DNA of 64,000 nucleotides from Agapanthus africanus (GCA_030015575.1 JASDDO010000001.1:511929772-511993771), one strand, 5' to 3'; shown: positions 21,550-33,200, counted from the stretch's first letter. Numbers and translations: made by a program. Notes: generated by a model from the letters alone, not told the origin.

Positions 21550-22935
21550 GCAATGTGGAACGAAACGAGAATTCTCTCACGGAGACTGTGGTGGCTCTGC
21601 GAGTTGACGCGGGTTGGGAGGCTCTCGTCACAGAGTATTTGTATCCGTGAGTCGAGGAGTTTGCTAGGGATTATTTGTTTCCCAAGCGCCAAGGATTATT
21701 TGTTTCCTTGGGGTTTGAAACGAGTCGAGGATTCCTACGGAGGCACTGGTGGCTCTGCGGGTCGACGCGGATCAGAAGGCTCTCGTCAAGGAGTGCTTGT
21801 ATCCGTGAGTCGAGGAATTTTGTTAGGGATTATTTGTTTCCCAAGCGCCAAGGATTATTTGTTTCCTTGGGGTTTGAAACGAGTCGAGGGTTCCTACGGA
21901 GGCACTGGTGGCTCTGCGGGTCGACGCGGATCAGAAGGCTCTCGTCAAGGAGTGTTTGTATCCGTGAGTCGAGGAGTTTGCTAGGGATTATTTGTTTCCC
22001 AAGCGCCAAGGATTATTTGTTTCCTTGGGGTTTGAAACGAGTCGAGGGTTCCTACGGAGGCACTGGTGGCTCTGAGGGTCGACGCGGATCAGAAGGCTCT
22101 CGTCAAGGAGTGTTTGTATCCGTGAGTCGAGGAGTTTGCTAGGGATTATTTGTTTCCCAAGCGCCAAGGATTATTTGTTTCCTTGGGGTTTGAAACGAGT
22201 CGAGGATCCCTACGGAGGCACTGGTGGCTCTGAGGGTCGACGCGGATCAGAAGGCTCTCGTCAAGGAGTGTTTGTATCCGTGAGTCGAGGAGTTTGCTAG
22301 GGATTATTTGTTTCCCAAGCGCCAAGGATTATTTGTTTCCTTGGGGTTTGAAACGAGTCGAGGATCCCTACGGAGGCACTGGTGGCTCTGCGAGTCGACG
22401 CGGATCAGGAGGCTCTCGTCAAGGAGTGTTTGTATCCGTGAGTCGAGGAGTTTGCTAGGGATTATTTGTTTCCCAAGCGCCAAGGATTATTTGTTTCCTT
22501 GGGGTTTGAAACGAGTCGAGGATTCCTACGGAGACACTGGTGGCTTTGTGGGTCGACGCGGATCAGAAGGCTCTCGTCAAGGAGTGTTTGTATCCGTGAG
22601 TCGAGGAATTTGCTAGGGATTATTTGTTTCCCAAGCGCCAAGGATTATTTGTTTCCTTGGGGTTTGAAACGAGTCGAGGATTCCTACGGAGGCACTGGTG
22701 GCTCTGTGGGTCGACGCGGATCAGAAGGCTCTCGTCAAGGAGTGTTTGTATCCGTGAGTCGAGGAATTTTGCTAGGGATTATTTTTTTCCCAAGCGCCAA
22801 GGATTATTTGTTTCCTTGGGGTTTGAAACGAGTCGAGGATTCCTGCGGAGGCACTGGTGGCTCTGCGGGTCGACGCGGATCAGAAGGCTCTCGTCAAGGA
22901 GTGTTTGTATCCGTGAGTCGAGGAATTTTGCTGAA
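21550..22935. repeat. 158-bp tandem array in the Tat 3' region
   Basis: Eight to nine units of about 158 bases, each with GGGATTATTTGTTTCCCAAG, CCAAGGATTATTTGTTTCC, GAAACGAGTCGAGGATTCC and GGTCGACGCGGATCAGAAGG. The units are nearly identical and homogenised. Tandem repeats in the 3' untranslated region are typical of Tat/Ogre elements and have been proposed as seeds of satellite DNA. Long frames here are repeat artefacts. Confidence 0.93.
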
Positions 22936-23164
22936 GTCACTGGCTTCTTCGGTTGAAATGAACCGTTGAGGTTTGGGTTCGTCGTCTGACGGAATCCGCT
23001 GGGAAAGTATGGTTCATTCTTTGTTTACGCCCTTGGATTGTATACAGAGATCGATGTGATCTTAACTGTAGGGCCAAAGTTTTATCATTTCTTCTTTTTT
23101 TTTATATTTTATTTCATTTCCGCGATGCTCTATCATTTCAGCTTTTATATCGCGAAGGTCGCGA

Positions 23165-23335
23165 CTGCCCAATCATTTCGGCTATTTTTCGCGGTGCCTA
23201 ATCATTTCGGCTATTTGTTTTTATTTTTACTCGTTGCTTTTTATTACGAGTTGCCCAATCATTTCGGCTATTTTGCATGCATACATTTTTACTTGTTGCT
23301 TTTTATTGCAAGTTGCCCTATCATTTCGGCTATTT
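23165..23335. repeat. CCCAATCATTTCGGCTATTT short repeats
   Basis: Four copies with variable T-rich spacers in the Tat 3' region. Confidence 0.75.
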
Positions 23336-23489
23336 TATATGCATGTGCGGCCTATTGGCTTTTTGCCGTAAGCCTGAAATTAGACACCGATTTCGGCATC
23401 AGCACCGCTACAACTGGGATATTGCCAGGAGCGAATCATCATTTGCCTCTGTCGTTGTTGAACAAAGGAGGCTTAGCGACCAGGGTTAG

Positions 23490-24005
23490 GGTTCCGTCGA
23501 CTAAGGCTTTTGACTTCATGAGCCGTAAGGGTCTCATAAAGGTATTTCTCCCTACAAGTCGTGAGGATCTTGTAGGTGTATTTTCTCCTTAGGAATCGTG
23601 AGGGTTCCTAAGTGTTTCGTCCCTCTGTAAGTCGTAAGGATCCTTCAGGAGGGTTGTTTACCATGCGAACGTATTCCCAGTCATGGATGGGACTTAGTTA
23701 GGGAAATGTTTATTCGCGCCCGTGGATTGTATACAAGGGTCAATACTGAGCCACTTGTAGGGCAATATTGGAAGTTTGTGGGGGTTTGCTTAAGCACAGG
23801 TTTAGGTCTCTGTAACTTAAGACTTTCAAGTCTTACGGGCCGTGGGGGTCCCATAAGAAAGTTCTTCTTACGAGTCGTGAGGATCTCGCAAGTGTATTTT
23901 CTTCTTAGGAATCATGGGGATCCCTAAGTGTGTTTCTCCTTTGTGAGTCGTAAGGATCTCACGCAGGCGGTTTCTCCTTACAAGGTCGAGAGGACCCTAT
24001 AAGTG
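23490..24005. repeat. Constant-loop hairpin array, block 2
   Basis: About nine further hairpins of the block-1 type, e.g. CTACAAG...CTTGTAG, CTTAGGAATC...GGTTCCTAAG, CTTACGAG...CTCGCAAG, CTTAGGAATC...GATCCCTAAG. The loop stays close to GTCGTGAGGATC. CGTGGATTGTATAC, also found in the LTR, lies between two groups at 23722. Confidence 0.75.
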
Positions 24006-24290
24006 TCCTTAACGAGGTTGCGCCCTTTCAGGTTTTCACAAACACTCGCCGGTAGCCCTGCTGTTTTTACTCACGGAGCCCTTTCGGGTTTTCACCCGTG
24101 CCCTTTTTGCTTATGGACATACCATTTTTATATATATATATTTTTTATTTTCTTTTTCTCCCTTTTTTTTACGAGGTCGCGCCCTTTCGGGTTTTCACGA
24201 ACATTCGCCGGTAGCCCTGCTGTTTTTACTCACGGAGCCCTTTCGGGTTTTCATCCGTGCCCTTTTTGCTTATGGACATACCGTTTTTTT
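24003..24290. repeat. Tandem duplication of ~115 bp
   Basis: Two copies (about 24011-24128 and 24171-24286) of a segment with GCCCTTTCGGGTTTTCAC, CGCCGGTAGCCCTGCTG and TTTTTGCTTATGGACATACC. The GCCCTTTCGGGTT motif repeats within each copy. Confidence 0.85.
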
Positions 24291-24502
24291 ATTTTATTTT
24301 ATTTTTATTATATTTTTTTTATTCATCTCGTCAGCCTAAGGATACTGCGGTAGTAGTTTAAAGACGTTTTTGTCTGCTATTAGTTTTAGGACATTTCGGT
24401 CCGTTGTTGAGAAGGTTGGCTATTCTTTATGAAGCTTAAGCTTAGGAAGATAGCGAGCGGACATAGTCGTCGTCATCCATCATTGACCTAGGCTGTGGCT
24501 CA

Positions 24503-27500
24503 TTAAGCGTAATATTTCTTTAGGAAGCGACCGTTTATTGGTCTGAAAGGCCTTTCGCCGTGCATGTCGATGAGTAGATAGGCTCCACCTTGGTAGACTT
24601 TATCTATGATGTACGGGCCTTCATAGTTGGGCTCAAATTTTCCCCGCTTGGCGCGATTGGGGATCATAGGCCTTTTGACCACTAGCACGAGTTCGCCTTG
24701 ACGGAATGTCCTCGGTCGGGTGAATCTTTCGTATGAGCGCGTCATCTTTTCTTTATAAGCTTCCAGATTTTGCTGTGTTAAGAGCCGGATTTCATCAAGG
24801 GCGTCGAGCTCCTCAAGCCGAAGGTGAGCATTTTCTTCGTCTGTCAGTTCATAGTGGATTGCCACTCGTAGAGAAGGTAATTCTATCTCGAGAGAGAGTA
24901 CTGCTTCCGTCCCAAATACCAACGCGTACGGCGTTGTGTTTGTGGCCGTTTTAAACGTAGTTCGATACGCCCAAAGAGCCTCTTGCAACCTTTCGTGCCA
25001 ATCTCTCTTATTTCGTGACACTGTTTTCTTCATGATCTTCGTCAAGGTCTTGTTGAAGGCCTCAGCTAGACCGTTAGCTCGCGGATTATAAACTGAGGAA
25101 TATCTCCAGTCTATGTTGTGCTGCTGTGCGAAGCGGCTAATTTTATGACTTCGGTAGGCTGGCCCATTATCAGAGATGATCCTTCTCGGGGTTCCAAACC
25201 GGTATATGACATGCGTTTTGAAGAAATGGAGGATGTTCTCCGTCTTCACTTCCCTCAACGGTACCGCCTCTGCCCATTTGGAGAAGTAATCAGTCGTCGC
25301 CAAGATGAAACGATGTCCCTTGGACGATGCTGGTTCGATAGGGCCGACTATGTCAGTTCCCCACATTTCGAATGGCCAACTAGCCACTGTTGGATGCAGT
25401 GGATTGGGATGCTGATGGATGAAGTCCCCATGAATTTGGCATGAATGACATTGCCTCGCGTATTTCAGGCAATCCTGCATCATCGTGGGCCAGTAGTAGC
25501 CCATCCGTTTTATTTTCAACTTCATCTTAGGGCCTGCTTGATGAGAACCGCAGAGTCCGTCGTGAACTTCTTGTACGACCCTTCTCGCTTCGTCAGGTCC
25601 TAGGCATCTCAGCCACAGAGAATCGAATGACCTCTTGTATAGAGTATTGTTGACGAAGGCGAAAGACAGAGCTCGTTTCACGAGCTGATGTCTTATGGAC
25701 GCTTCTTCAGGCATTCGGTGGAACTTGAAGTAATCTATGAAGACTTCTCTCCAGTCTTCGATCTTCTCATGATCTTTTATTTGTAGGGTCGCCTGCTCAG
25801 TTGCTCCCTTTTCTTTACATGATTCTGGAGGTATTTCTGCCGGGGCGAGCACTCGACGGCTTTGTATCACGATTCTAACGTCATCGAGGTTCTCGTCAGC
25901 CAATTCTTTAGCAAGTTTGGCCAGTGCGTCCGCTTTGCTGTTTTCCGCTCGCGGTATGCTTTCCAAAGTATAGGAGGGAATTTGGGTTAGCAGTTGTTGT
26001 ACCTTTTCACCGTATTTTATCAATTCCGGTTTGCATGTTTGGTAATCGCCGTTCACTTGACTGACGACTAGCTGGGAGTCCCCATATATGAGGAGGTTTT
26101 CAATTCCCATGTCGATGGCAATCTCCAAGCCTGCTATTAAAGCTTCGTATTCAGCTTCATTATTCGTTCTCGGTTCTGTCAAGGAGAAGGCGAAGCGCAT
26201 TATTCCTCCTTGTGGGGTTACGAAGATAAGGCCTACTCCCGATTTGATCATTGTCGTGTTTTGTTTGTGCTTTTTCATGGAAGATGCTCCATCGAAATAA
26301 AGCTCCCAACGGGTATCACCACTGTCGATTGCGTCAAACGCACGTCTGTCTGGCAAATCGCAATTTAAAGGAGAATCGGCTGGTATGGGATGCTCAGCAA
26401 GGAAGTCGGCGATGGCCTGGCCTTTTACTGCCCTGAGAGGTTGATATGTTATCGAAAATTCCATCAAGAGCAGGGCCCATTTAGCGAGTCGCCCTGTCAA
26501 TATGGCTTTTGACATTAGATATTTGAGAGGGTCCACTTTTGAAATAAGACGGACTTCGTGCGCCAACGCATAGTGCCTAAGCTTTGTTATTGCGAAGATC
26601 AACGCCAGGCAGTGTTTTTCAATGGGGGAGTAGTTGCTTTCTGCCCCCAGCAGAACTCGACTTAAGTAGTAGAGTGCTCTTTCTTTCCCTTGATCGTTCT
26701 CTTGTGCCCATAATGCGCCTAAGGAACCTTCGAGGGCGGTTGTATAAAGAATGAGAGGCTTCCCCTTAACCGGAGCAGCCAACACCGGCGGGTTCTGCAG
26801 GTATTGCTTGATCTCGTCCAGTACGCCTTGGCATTTTTGATCCCAAACGAATGGGGTTCCTTTCTTCATCAGGTGACTATAAGGACGGCACTTTCCTGAA
26901 AGGTTGGCTATAAATCGCCGTATGTATGCGAGTTTCCCTTGGAGAGACCGCAGCTGTTTGAGAGTCCTCGGCGGAGGCATTTCCATGATCGCTTTAATCT
27001 TCGACGGATCTATTTCAATACCTCGGTGTCGAACAACGAATCCCAGGAATTTGCCCGAGGAAACCCCGAACGCACATTTAAGAGGATTCATCTTCAAGTT
27101 GTATTGCCGAAGGCGTTGAAATACAGTCTTCAGGTGCTCGAGATGTTCCTCGTATGATTTGCTTTTAACCACGAGATCGTCGATATAGCATTCAACGATT
27201 TCATGTATAAGGTCGTCGAAGATCTTTGTCATGGCCCTCTGATAAGTAGCACCGGCGTTCTTCAAACCGAAGGGCATCACTTTATAACAAAATATACCAA
27301 GAGGAGTCCTGAAGGCTGTGTGCTTCTGGTCTTCTGGATGCATTTTTATCTGGTTATACCCCGATGAGCCATCCATGAAGGAGAAAACTTCATGAGTGGA
27401 TGTATTATCTATCATCAGTTCAGTGACTGGCACTGGGAAATCATCCTTCGAGCAAGCTTTATTAAGATCCCGGAAGTCTACGCATATGCGCACTGTCCTA

Positions 27501-28315
27501 TTTTTCTTCATCACTGGGACGATGTTGGCGATCCATTCAGGGTATTGAACTTCCTGGATGAAGCCAGAGTCGATTAACTTTTTGACTTCGGTATTAATGC
27601 TCATCTCAAGCTCGAGTCGCATTCTCCTCGGCGCCTGTTTGACTGGCTTGATGTTCGGGGATATTGCTAGTCTATGTACAGCAACTTCTGGATCTAATCC
27701 CGGCATCTCGGAATAGTTCCATGCGAAGCAATCTTTATGCTGCACAAGGACGTCTTTTAACGCAGCCACCCTCTCTTCAGACAGCAGCTCGCTGACGAAT
27801 GTCGGTCGCGGATCATTTACCGTCCCCAACTCGATTTTCCTGAGGTTATCTGCAGTAGTATGTATTCCATCCTCTAGTTCTTTTGGAGCTGGGGGAAATT
27901 CTGAGATTACCTCATCGCTGCTGTTTTCAAAGCACCGAGGAAGGCTGTTCATGTCCTCGGACTCTTCTTTTAATATTGTTATCACGTGGCAAGTACGAAT
28001 TTTCTGCCAATCCCAATGCGGAGTTGGTTCTTTCCTTGTGTTTTCGGGTTCGTGCTTTTGCGGCGGCGCTACCCTCCAGTTGTCAGATAACGCGAATTTG
28101 CCAAGCTGATATTGGTCCTCAACCCAATTCTTAAAGGTGAAGCAATCTTCAAGAGGATGCCCTACTACCCGATGGTAAAAGCAATAGTTTGGGTTGAACA
28201 CCTCGCCTGCGTGCTCGGGGTGCTTGGGCTCTGGCAACGTAAGCATTTGATGTTTTAGAGCGAGATCGAATATCTTCCTTGTTTTGTTCCGAGGAAATGA
28301 GTATGCTCGACCCAT
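24503..28315 (-). CDS. Tat pol region: zinc-knuckle module, RT, RNaseH, second RNaseH, integrase
   Basis: 1270 residues. A zinc-knuckle-like CFYHRVVGHPLEDC is at ~45-58. Reverse transcriptase spans ~230-420 with VRICVDFRDLNKA, MPFGLKNA and catalytic YIDD at 377-380. The connection and first RNaseH follow (LILYTTALEGSLGALWAQ, ~521-538). A second RNaseH of archaeal type spans ~670-800 (ELYFDGASS, NNEAEYEAL, IYGDSQLV). Integrase has an HHCC finger (H918, H925, C956, C959) and core motifs GTDIVGP, ISDNGPAY and ANGLAEAFNK, then a C-terminal RGKFEPNYEGPYII segment. It copies element RNA to DNA and inserts it. The domain order and double RNaseH place it in the Tat lineage of Ty3/gypsy. Confidence 0.93.
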   Translation of the reverse strand: MGRAYSFPRNKTRKIFDLALKHQMLTLPEPKHPEHAGEVFNPNYCFYHRVVGHPLEDCFTFKNWVEDQYQLGKFALSDNWRVAPPQKHEPENTRKEPTPHWDWQKIRTCHVITILKEESEDMNSLPRCFENSSDEVISEFPPAPKELEDGIHTTADNLRKIELGTVNDPRPTFVSELLSEERVAALKDVLVQHKDCFAWNYSEMPGLDPEVAVHRLAISPNIKPVKQAPRRMRLELEMSINTEVKKLIDSGFIQEVQYPEWIANIVPVMKKNRTVRICVDFRDLNKACSKDDFPVPVTELMIDNTSTHEVFSFMDGSSGYNQIKMHPEDQKHTAFRTPLGIFCYKVMPFGLKNAGATYQRAMTKIFDDLIHEIVECYIDDLVVKSKSYEEHLEHLKTVFQRLRQYNLKMNPLKCAFGVSSGKFLGFVVRHRGIEIDPSKIKAIMEMPPPRTLKQLRSLQGKLAYIRRFIANLSGKCRPYSHLMKKGTPFVWDQKCQGVLDEIKQYLQNPPVLAAPVKGKPLILYTTALEGSLGALWAQENDQGKERALYYLSRVLLGAESNYSPIEKHCLALIFAITKLRHYALAHEVRLISKVDPLKYLMSKAILTGRLAKWALLLMEFSITYQPLRAVKGQAIADFLAEHPIPADSPLNCDLPDRRAFDAIDSGDTRWELYFDGASSMKKHKQNTTMIKSGVGLIFVTPQGGIMRFAFSLTEPRTNNEAEYEALIAGLEIAIDMGIENLLIYGDSQLVVSQVNGDYQTCKPELIKYGEKVQQLLTQIPSYTLESIPRAENSKADALAKLAKELADENLDDVRIVIQSRRVLAPAEIPPESCKEKGATEQATLQIKDHEKIEDWREVFIDYFKFHRMPEEASIRHQLVKRALSFAFVNNTLYKRSFDSLWLRCLGPDEARRVVQEVHDGLCGSHQAGPKMKLKIKRMGYYWPTMMQDCLKYARQCHSCQIHGDFIHQHPNPLHPTVASWPFEMWGTDIVGPIEPASSKGHRFILATTDYFSKWAEAVPLREVKTENILHFFKTHVIYRFGTPRRIISDNGPAYRSHKISRFAQQHNIDWRYSSVYNPRANGLAEAFNKTLTKIMKKTVSRNKRDWHERLQEALWAYRTTFKTATNTTPYALVFGTEAVLSLEIELPSLRVAIHYELTDEENAHLRLEELDALDEIRLLTQQNLEAYKEKMTRSYERFTRPRTFRQGELVLVVKRPMIPNRAKRGKFEPNYEGPYIIDKVYQGGAYLLIDMHGERPFRPINGRFLKKYYA

Positions 28316-28319
28316 TTTC

Positions 28320-28770
28320 TTGCTGAGGGCTAAGTCAATAACGCTTGATTCTCGGATACGTGGTTTCTTAGCTCTGCTTTGTGGTTGTTGAGCGCCTTTG
28401 CCGCCCTTTGACTCATTTCTGCCTCCGCGTCGAGCCCTTTTTGTATCAGGCTGACCTGGGGCAGCATCTTCATCCTTCGTGTCTATTGAAGGAGACGCTG
28501 TGTCTTGGCTTTCTCATAGATTGCCATTTCACGATCGTGATCATCTCGGGCTTTTCGACTCGCATCCCTTATAAGTTTGCTCATCTGGTCTTCAGACGAT
28601 GGACTGGGCGGTTTCGTATCAGGAACTTTTGCTGGTTCAGGATGAGCGTCCTCCCATTGAGCGTCCGCCTCTTCATCGAAGTCATTCATGACATAACAGC
28701 TGTCTACTGGCTCCCGTTTCTTTGACCGGATGTACCCGAGCCCTTTTGTTTCTATTCTCCCGTTAGGCAA
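28320..28770 (-). other. Gag-like spacer between protease and RT of the Tat element
   Basis: Contains RKARDDHDREMAIYEKAK, which resembles KSKADRERETAIFERAK in gag. With the zinc-knuckle module at the start of the pol region it looks like a duplicate of a gag C-terminal segment placed between protease and RT. In Ogre relatives this interval contains an intron. Confidence 0.55.
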
Positions 28771-28773
28771 TTT

Positions 28774-30285
28774 TCATTGAGTCCCGGGAACATTCCATAC
28801 TTTGTCATAGGATTTAGCCTTTCTAACGGTTTGTTCAAAAGGTATTCCCTGGCGTTTCAGCAGTTTCTTCAAACCTCTGGTATAATATCTGGGAAGACGG
28901 ATGGGCTGAAGCCTGTTGAGCGTGGGATCCGCGCCGTGCCAAATTTCTTTTTCCACCTTGTTTTCTTCAGAACGGTAGAATAGGATTGCCTTCTCGCCTT
29001 TTCGTCCGGGAGGAATATAGAATGTGTGCAATTCTTCTACGCTGTTGGCGTTGAGTGAATCCAATTCTTTGTAATGTTCAAGCGGCACCATGGTTATCTG
29101 CAGACTTCGCTCTTCATCAGCAGAAGCTCGTATTGACAGCCGAGCAGGGAATACAGCGTGAACTTCATCCTCTGAATCACTGCCGAAGATTAATGAAGGA
29201 ACGGATGGTCCTGGCCTGGTGGACTGGGATGGACCTGAATAAATTATATCCTCCTCCTCCTCGGTGTCACTGCCGAAGACAGGGATGGTGGCGTTAGTTT
29301 TGTTCTCCGGTTTGTGACACCTTTCCGTGTCTTCGAAACTCGGTAAGAAGTACTTGGCATCTTCATACTTGCGAACTTCGTTCACGGAAAATGGATTCAA
29401 CTCCCCCGCCACAGTGTACTTAAGGCCATCCCTGGAATACTTCATGCACTGATGCTGTGTAGAAGGGATGATATTGTACTCGTGTAGCCATGGTCGGCCA
29501 AGCAGAGCATTGTAGCACGTCTTGGTGTCTATAACATGGAATTTGATGTCTGTGACGAGCAACCCGAAGCGTAGCGTCAATATCACAGATCCAAGGGTTT
29601 TTGATGATTGTGAGTCGAATCCGGAGATGGTAATTTTGTCTCGGGCGAGGTGTTGGATACTCATGCAAATCTCCTTTAAAACTCGCACATTGAGTAAATT
29701 AACAGACGATCCGTTATCGACCAAGATTTTACCTATCTTTATGTCATGGCAGTACCCCGAGACATAAAGAGGACGATTGTGTTCACACGTTCCGAGGAGA
29801 AGGTCTTCATCACCAAAAGCAACGTCGGCTGTGTGCACTTCTTCTAATTCGTCCTTCATCTTTTCTTCGGCTAGGAAGGCTTGGAACTGGTCCGGATCTT
29901 GTAGGGCCTTAATTAAAGAATCCCTCGCCTCTTTTGATAGTAATAGGGCATCGAGAATGCTGAGTTGTGAGGGTAGCTTCCTCAGATGCGCCAAGACATT
30001 GTAATCTACTTTATTCCTTTTTGGGGGATTCTTGGCGGTTAACTCTTCCGCGACTCGGTCATCCAAGGCGATATCTTCAGAGACCTTCTCTTTCCCTTTG
30101 TCTTTCTTGCTTAAGGGTCCGAGATTCTTTTCGGGTAATGTTCGATTGCGTAGCTGTATATTTTCGCAAGCCTTCGGTTCTTCTTCTTTTCCCGAAGTGG
30201 ATTCTTTGAAGAGGGGGCCAAGTTCTAGCTCCTCATCAGAGTCGCTCCCAAATGTAGGCATTTGTGACCTGGCAGTGTTAACCAT
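28774..30285 (-). CDS. Tat aspartic protease region
   Basis: About 503 residues. The retropepsin-type active-site motif VDNGSSVNLL is near residue 190, followed by ISGFDSQSSKTLGSVILTL and an ALLGRPWLHE motif, all typical of Ty3/gypsy proteases that mature the Gag and Pol polyproteins. The flanks are acidic and low-complexity (FGSDSDEELELGP repeated as FGSDTEEEED). It overlaps the end of gag. Confidence 0.85.
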   Translation of the reverse strand: MVNTARSQMPTFGSDSDEELELGPLFKESTSGKEEEPKACENIQLRNRTLPEKNLGPLSKKDKGKEKVSEDIALDDRVAEELTAKNPPKRNKVDYNVLAHLRKLPSQLSILDALLLSKEARDSLIKALQDPDQFQAFLAEEKMKDELEEVHTADVAFGDEDLLLGTCEHNRPLYVSGYCHDIKIGKILVDNGSSVNLLNVRVLKEICMSIQHLARDKITISGFDSQSSKTLGSVILTLRFGLLVTDIKFHVIDTKTCYNALLGRPWLHEYNIIPSTQHQCMKYSRDGLKYTVAGELNPFSVNEVRKYEDAKYFLPSFEDTERCHKPENKTNATIPVFGSDTEEEEDIIYSGPSQSTRPGPSVPSLIFGSDSEDEVHAVFPARLSIRASADEERSLQITMVPLEHYKELDSLNANSVEELHTFYIPPGRKGEKAILFYRSEENKVEKEIWHGADPTLNRLQPIRLPRYYTRGLKKLLKRQGIPFEQTVRKAKSYDKVWNVPGTQ

Positions 30286-33200
30286 GTGACAATTGCCGGC
30301 AGTTCTTTCAAGTTCTTCAGTCGTATTTCTTTGCTCTCGGCGAATTTTACGTTTTCCCGTTTAAAGCGTTGTCGATTAGCGACGTATCCTTGCCACCATC
30401 CATTGAAAGCTTTGCACTCTTGGGTGGGATGCGAGATCTTCTGATGATATAAGCAATAAGAGGGGTGCATTTCTACCACACCAGTAATTTTTCCTTCAGA
30501 GGATGGTAGCTTCATGCCCATTGATATGGCCTTAGCAAACCTCTTTTTTATCTTGAATTGGCTTTGGTCAGCGGTGGAGGCATCTTGCTCCAGCGGGATC
30601 ATCTCAGCTCTTTCATCGAGTCGCTGGCGTTTGGCCCTTTCGAATATAGCCGTCTCGCGTTCTCGGTCAGCTTTACTTTTCAATCGGGCTTCATCAAGAA
30701 ACGCGCCAATCATCTCAACTGATAACCCTGGAGCTCTTGATTCGGCATTTGCCCCCAGCGTTTCAGTGCCAGAAGTCTCTTCATCGTTCGTGATCGAATG
30801 GGAGATCATATGACAGCTCGCCACATATTCCTCGGATTCATCCGATGAACTTTCTCCCTCATCTTCTTTTTGAAAGACGTGATCAAGGAAATCTTGGAGC
30901 GTAATGGGAGTCCGCGCCTTTTGGTTATATTCATCCAGCGCGTCGATCTGCTTTTGTAAGTCCGTGCGCTTGTCGCCAGGCTTCACGGGCTTCTTAGATT
31001 TCTTTTTCTTCTTTTTCGAAGATTTTGACGGCTGGGTATGAACTCTTGAACTACCACCATCGGTCTTCGGAGTCGGACGTGGCTTCAACATCCCCTCAAT
31101 AACCTGCGGTTCAAAGGGGTTCTTCCATTTGACCGCTGGACGGGTCTGAAGATCATTTAGCATCCTCTTTGTCTTGGCTGATAATACAACCTCCCAAGGA
31201 GCTTTCTCTATGACGGAGCATGTTGCCCCCGGCGTATTCGTCCCCTTAAAAGTGTGGGTCTGCGGGGGATTCACCTTCCATTTGTCAGATAGCGCAAATT
31301 TGCCCTGACGGTACTGGTTCTCAAGCCAATTCTTGAAAACGTAGCAATCCTCGATGGGATGACCCAGCACTCGATGGTAAGGGCAATAATTGGGCTCGTT
31401 GACGTCGTTCAGTTGCAACGGACGTTTTGGATCTGGCAGATTTATAAGTCTGTTGCGCAACGCCAACTCGAACAGCCTCCTCGTTTTATCACGGGGGAAG
31501 GAGTAAGCACGTCCCATCCTGTCCTCAAGGGGTACGTATGGGCGTGTATTGTTTGGACGAGCAACCGGCTTCGAGTCGCTCGGTTGTTGTTGGGTATTAG
31601 CGACAATGATCGCTTTTCCCTTTCCTTTATCGTTTCGGGAGTCCGGCTTCGGGATAGAGGGTTTATGGCCCATCTGGTCCATCTGCGCTAGTTTGTCGAT
31701 CAAAGCCTGGAAGGTAGTCGGCTTGAAAAACATCATGAACTGCGAGATGGTTGCCTGTGGATCAAGGGTTCCAACAAACATTCCCACCACTGGAGCTTCT
31801 TCTATGCGCTGTTCGCACTTCGACCATAGATTTCGCCACCGTATAGCGTACTGAACCCATGTCTCGCCGGGTTTTACCCTGGCATTAATCAGTGCCGTCA
31901 TCGGGGTACGCTCACTGGCACTTGCAAAACGTTGGGTGAAGAGCAGCTCCATCTCCGCAAAGGTTTTAATAGAGTCGTTGGGAAGCTCAGAATACCATTC
32001 AAACGCCGTATCTGATAAGCTTCCAACAAACTGGCGAAGCAAAAGCTTGTCGCCGCCGCCGGTATTACCGCAAAGAGCCCTGAACTGGGCAACATGTTGA
32101 TGGGGATTGCCGGTCCCTTTGTAGACATGAAACTTGGGAATTGTGTAACCCGGCGGGTACTTGATTTGGTCATACCAGCCTGGATACGGCCGCCCCGTTT
32201 TTACGACATGGCCGGCTGCTTCGGCCGCGTGATGAACCTTTATTTGCTGGGCTATATATTCGTCCAGATCAGTTTTAGAGATTGTATCCTCTTTAGCCGT
32301 TGATAGAACGGGCTGAGGGTTTGATGTCTCTCCCCTATCATCCCTAAGGACAATCGGGGGTTCTTCAGTCGGGGGATCTTGTTGTATCATCATCCCTATC
32401 ATGTCCTGGAAGAGGAGGCCCATACGCTGTATATTGGACGCTTGTTCAGCAGCCTCTTTGTCTCTCTTTTCCAGTACTCGGCGGAGAAACTCGGCGTCGG
32501 TCTCTTCCTCTTGGCGTTCATCTAAGGACGTCCCAGGGTTCTCTTTTGGCTCCGTGAGTGCAGCCATTGTAGTCATCATCTCCTGGAGCTTTTGTTGCTG
32601 CTCCTGAGCCTTGGTCACTGATCGGGTAAGCGGTCGGTGACCCGTAGAAGTACGACTTTCTTCCTTTCCAGAAGCCATATAAACCGTATGAACTGTTATG
32701 CCCCCTGACTTGGGGCGTTTAGGTTCACCACTTTTAAACTTTGTCAGTGTCACAAGAGCTTTCTCTGGCCTTTTTCTTTTGTAGACCATTGAGGTTGAAG
32801 GAGCCGTTGAAGTGGGCATCCTAGCATTTGTTTCCCCCTGCTGTTTAATGGGGCGTTTTTTGTCCTTTTCCACTTTTGCCTTTTTCTGGCGACGAAAGTG
32901 GTCTGGGTCAATCACGGAGTCTTGAACCCTCCGCCAAACTTTATAAATTTTTGACGACAGCCGTTGAGGGGGCTGTTCCTGCTTTGTCTCCGGAGTTTTT
33001 TCCATAGGCGGAGGAGATCTTTTCAATGTAGCAATTGGAGAGTTCTTTCTCACCTTCCTCAGCAATTCAAAGCTGTTCTCGGTTGGAACAGCAGTGTTGA
33101 CCTCCACCATCGGAGCTGGTGGAGTCAGCCCTGAGGGGGAACTGCCCCCTGCTTTCCTCACTCGTCGCCAATGGCGACGTCGCGCACGACGAGCCGTTGG

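Noticed and set aside
21553-22969. Repeated frames in the 158-bp array
   Set aside because: The array is an untranslated tandem repeat. Frames differ between strands and units and lack any recognised domain.
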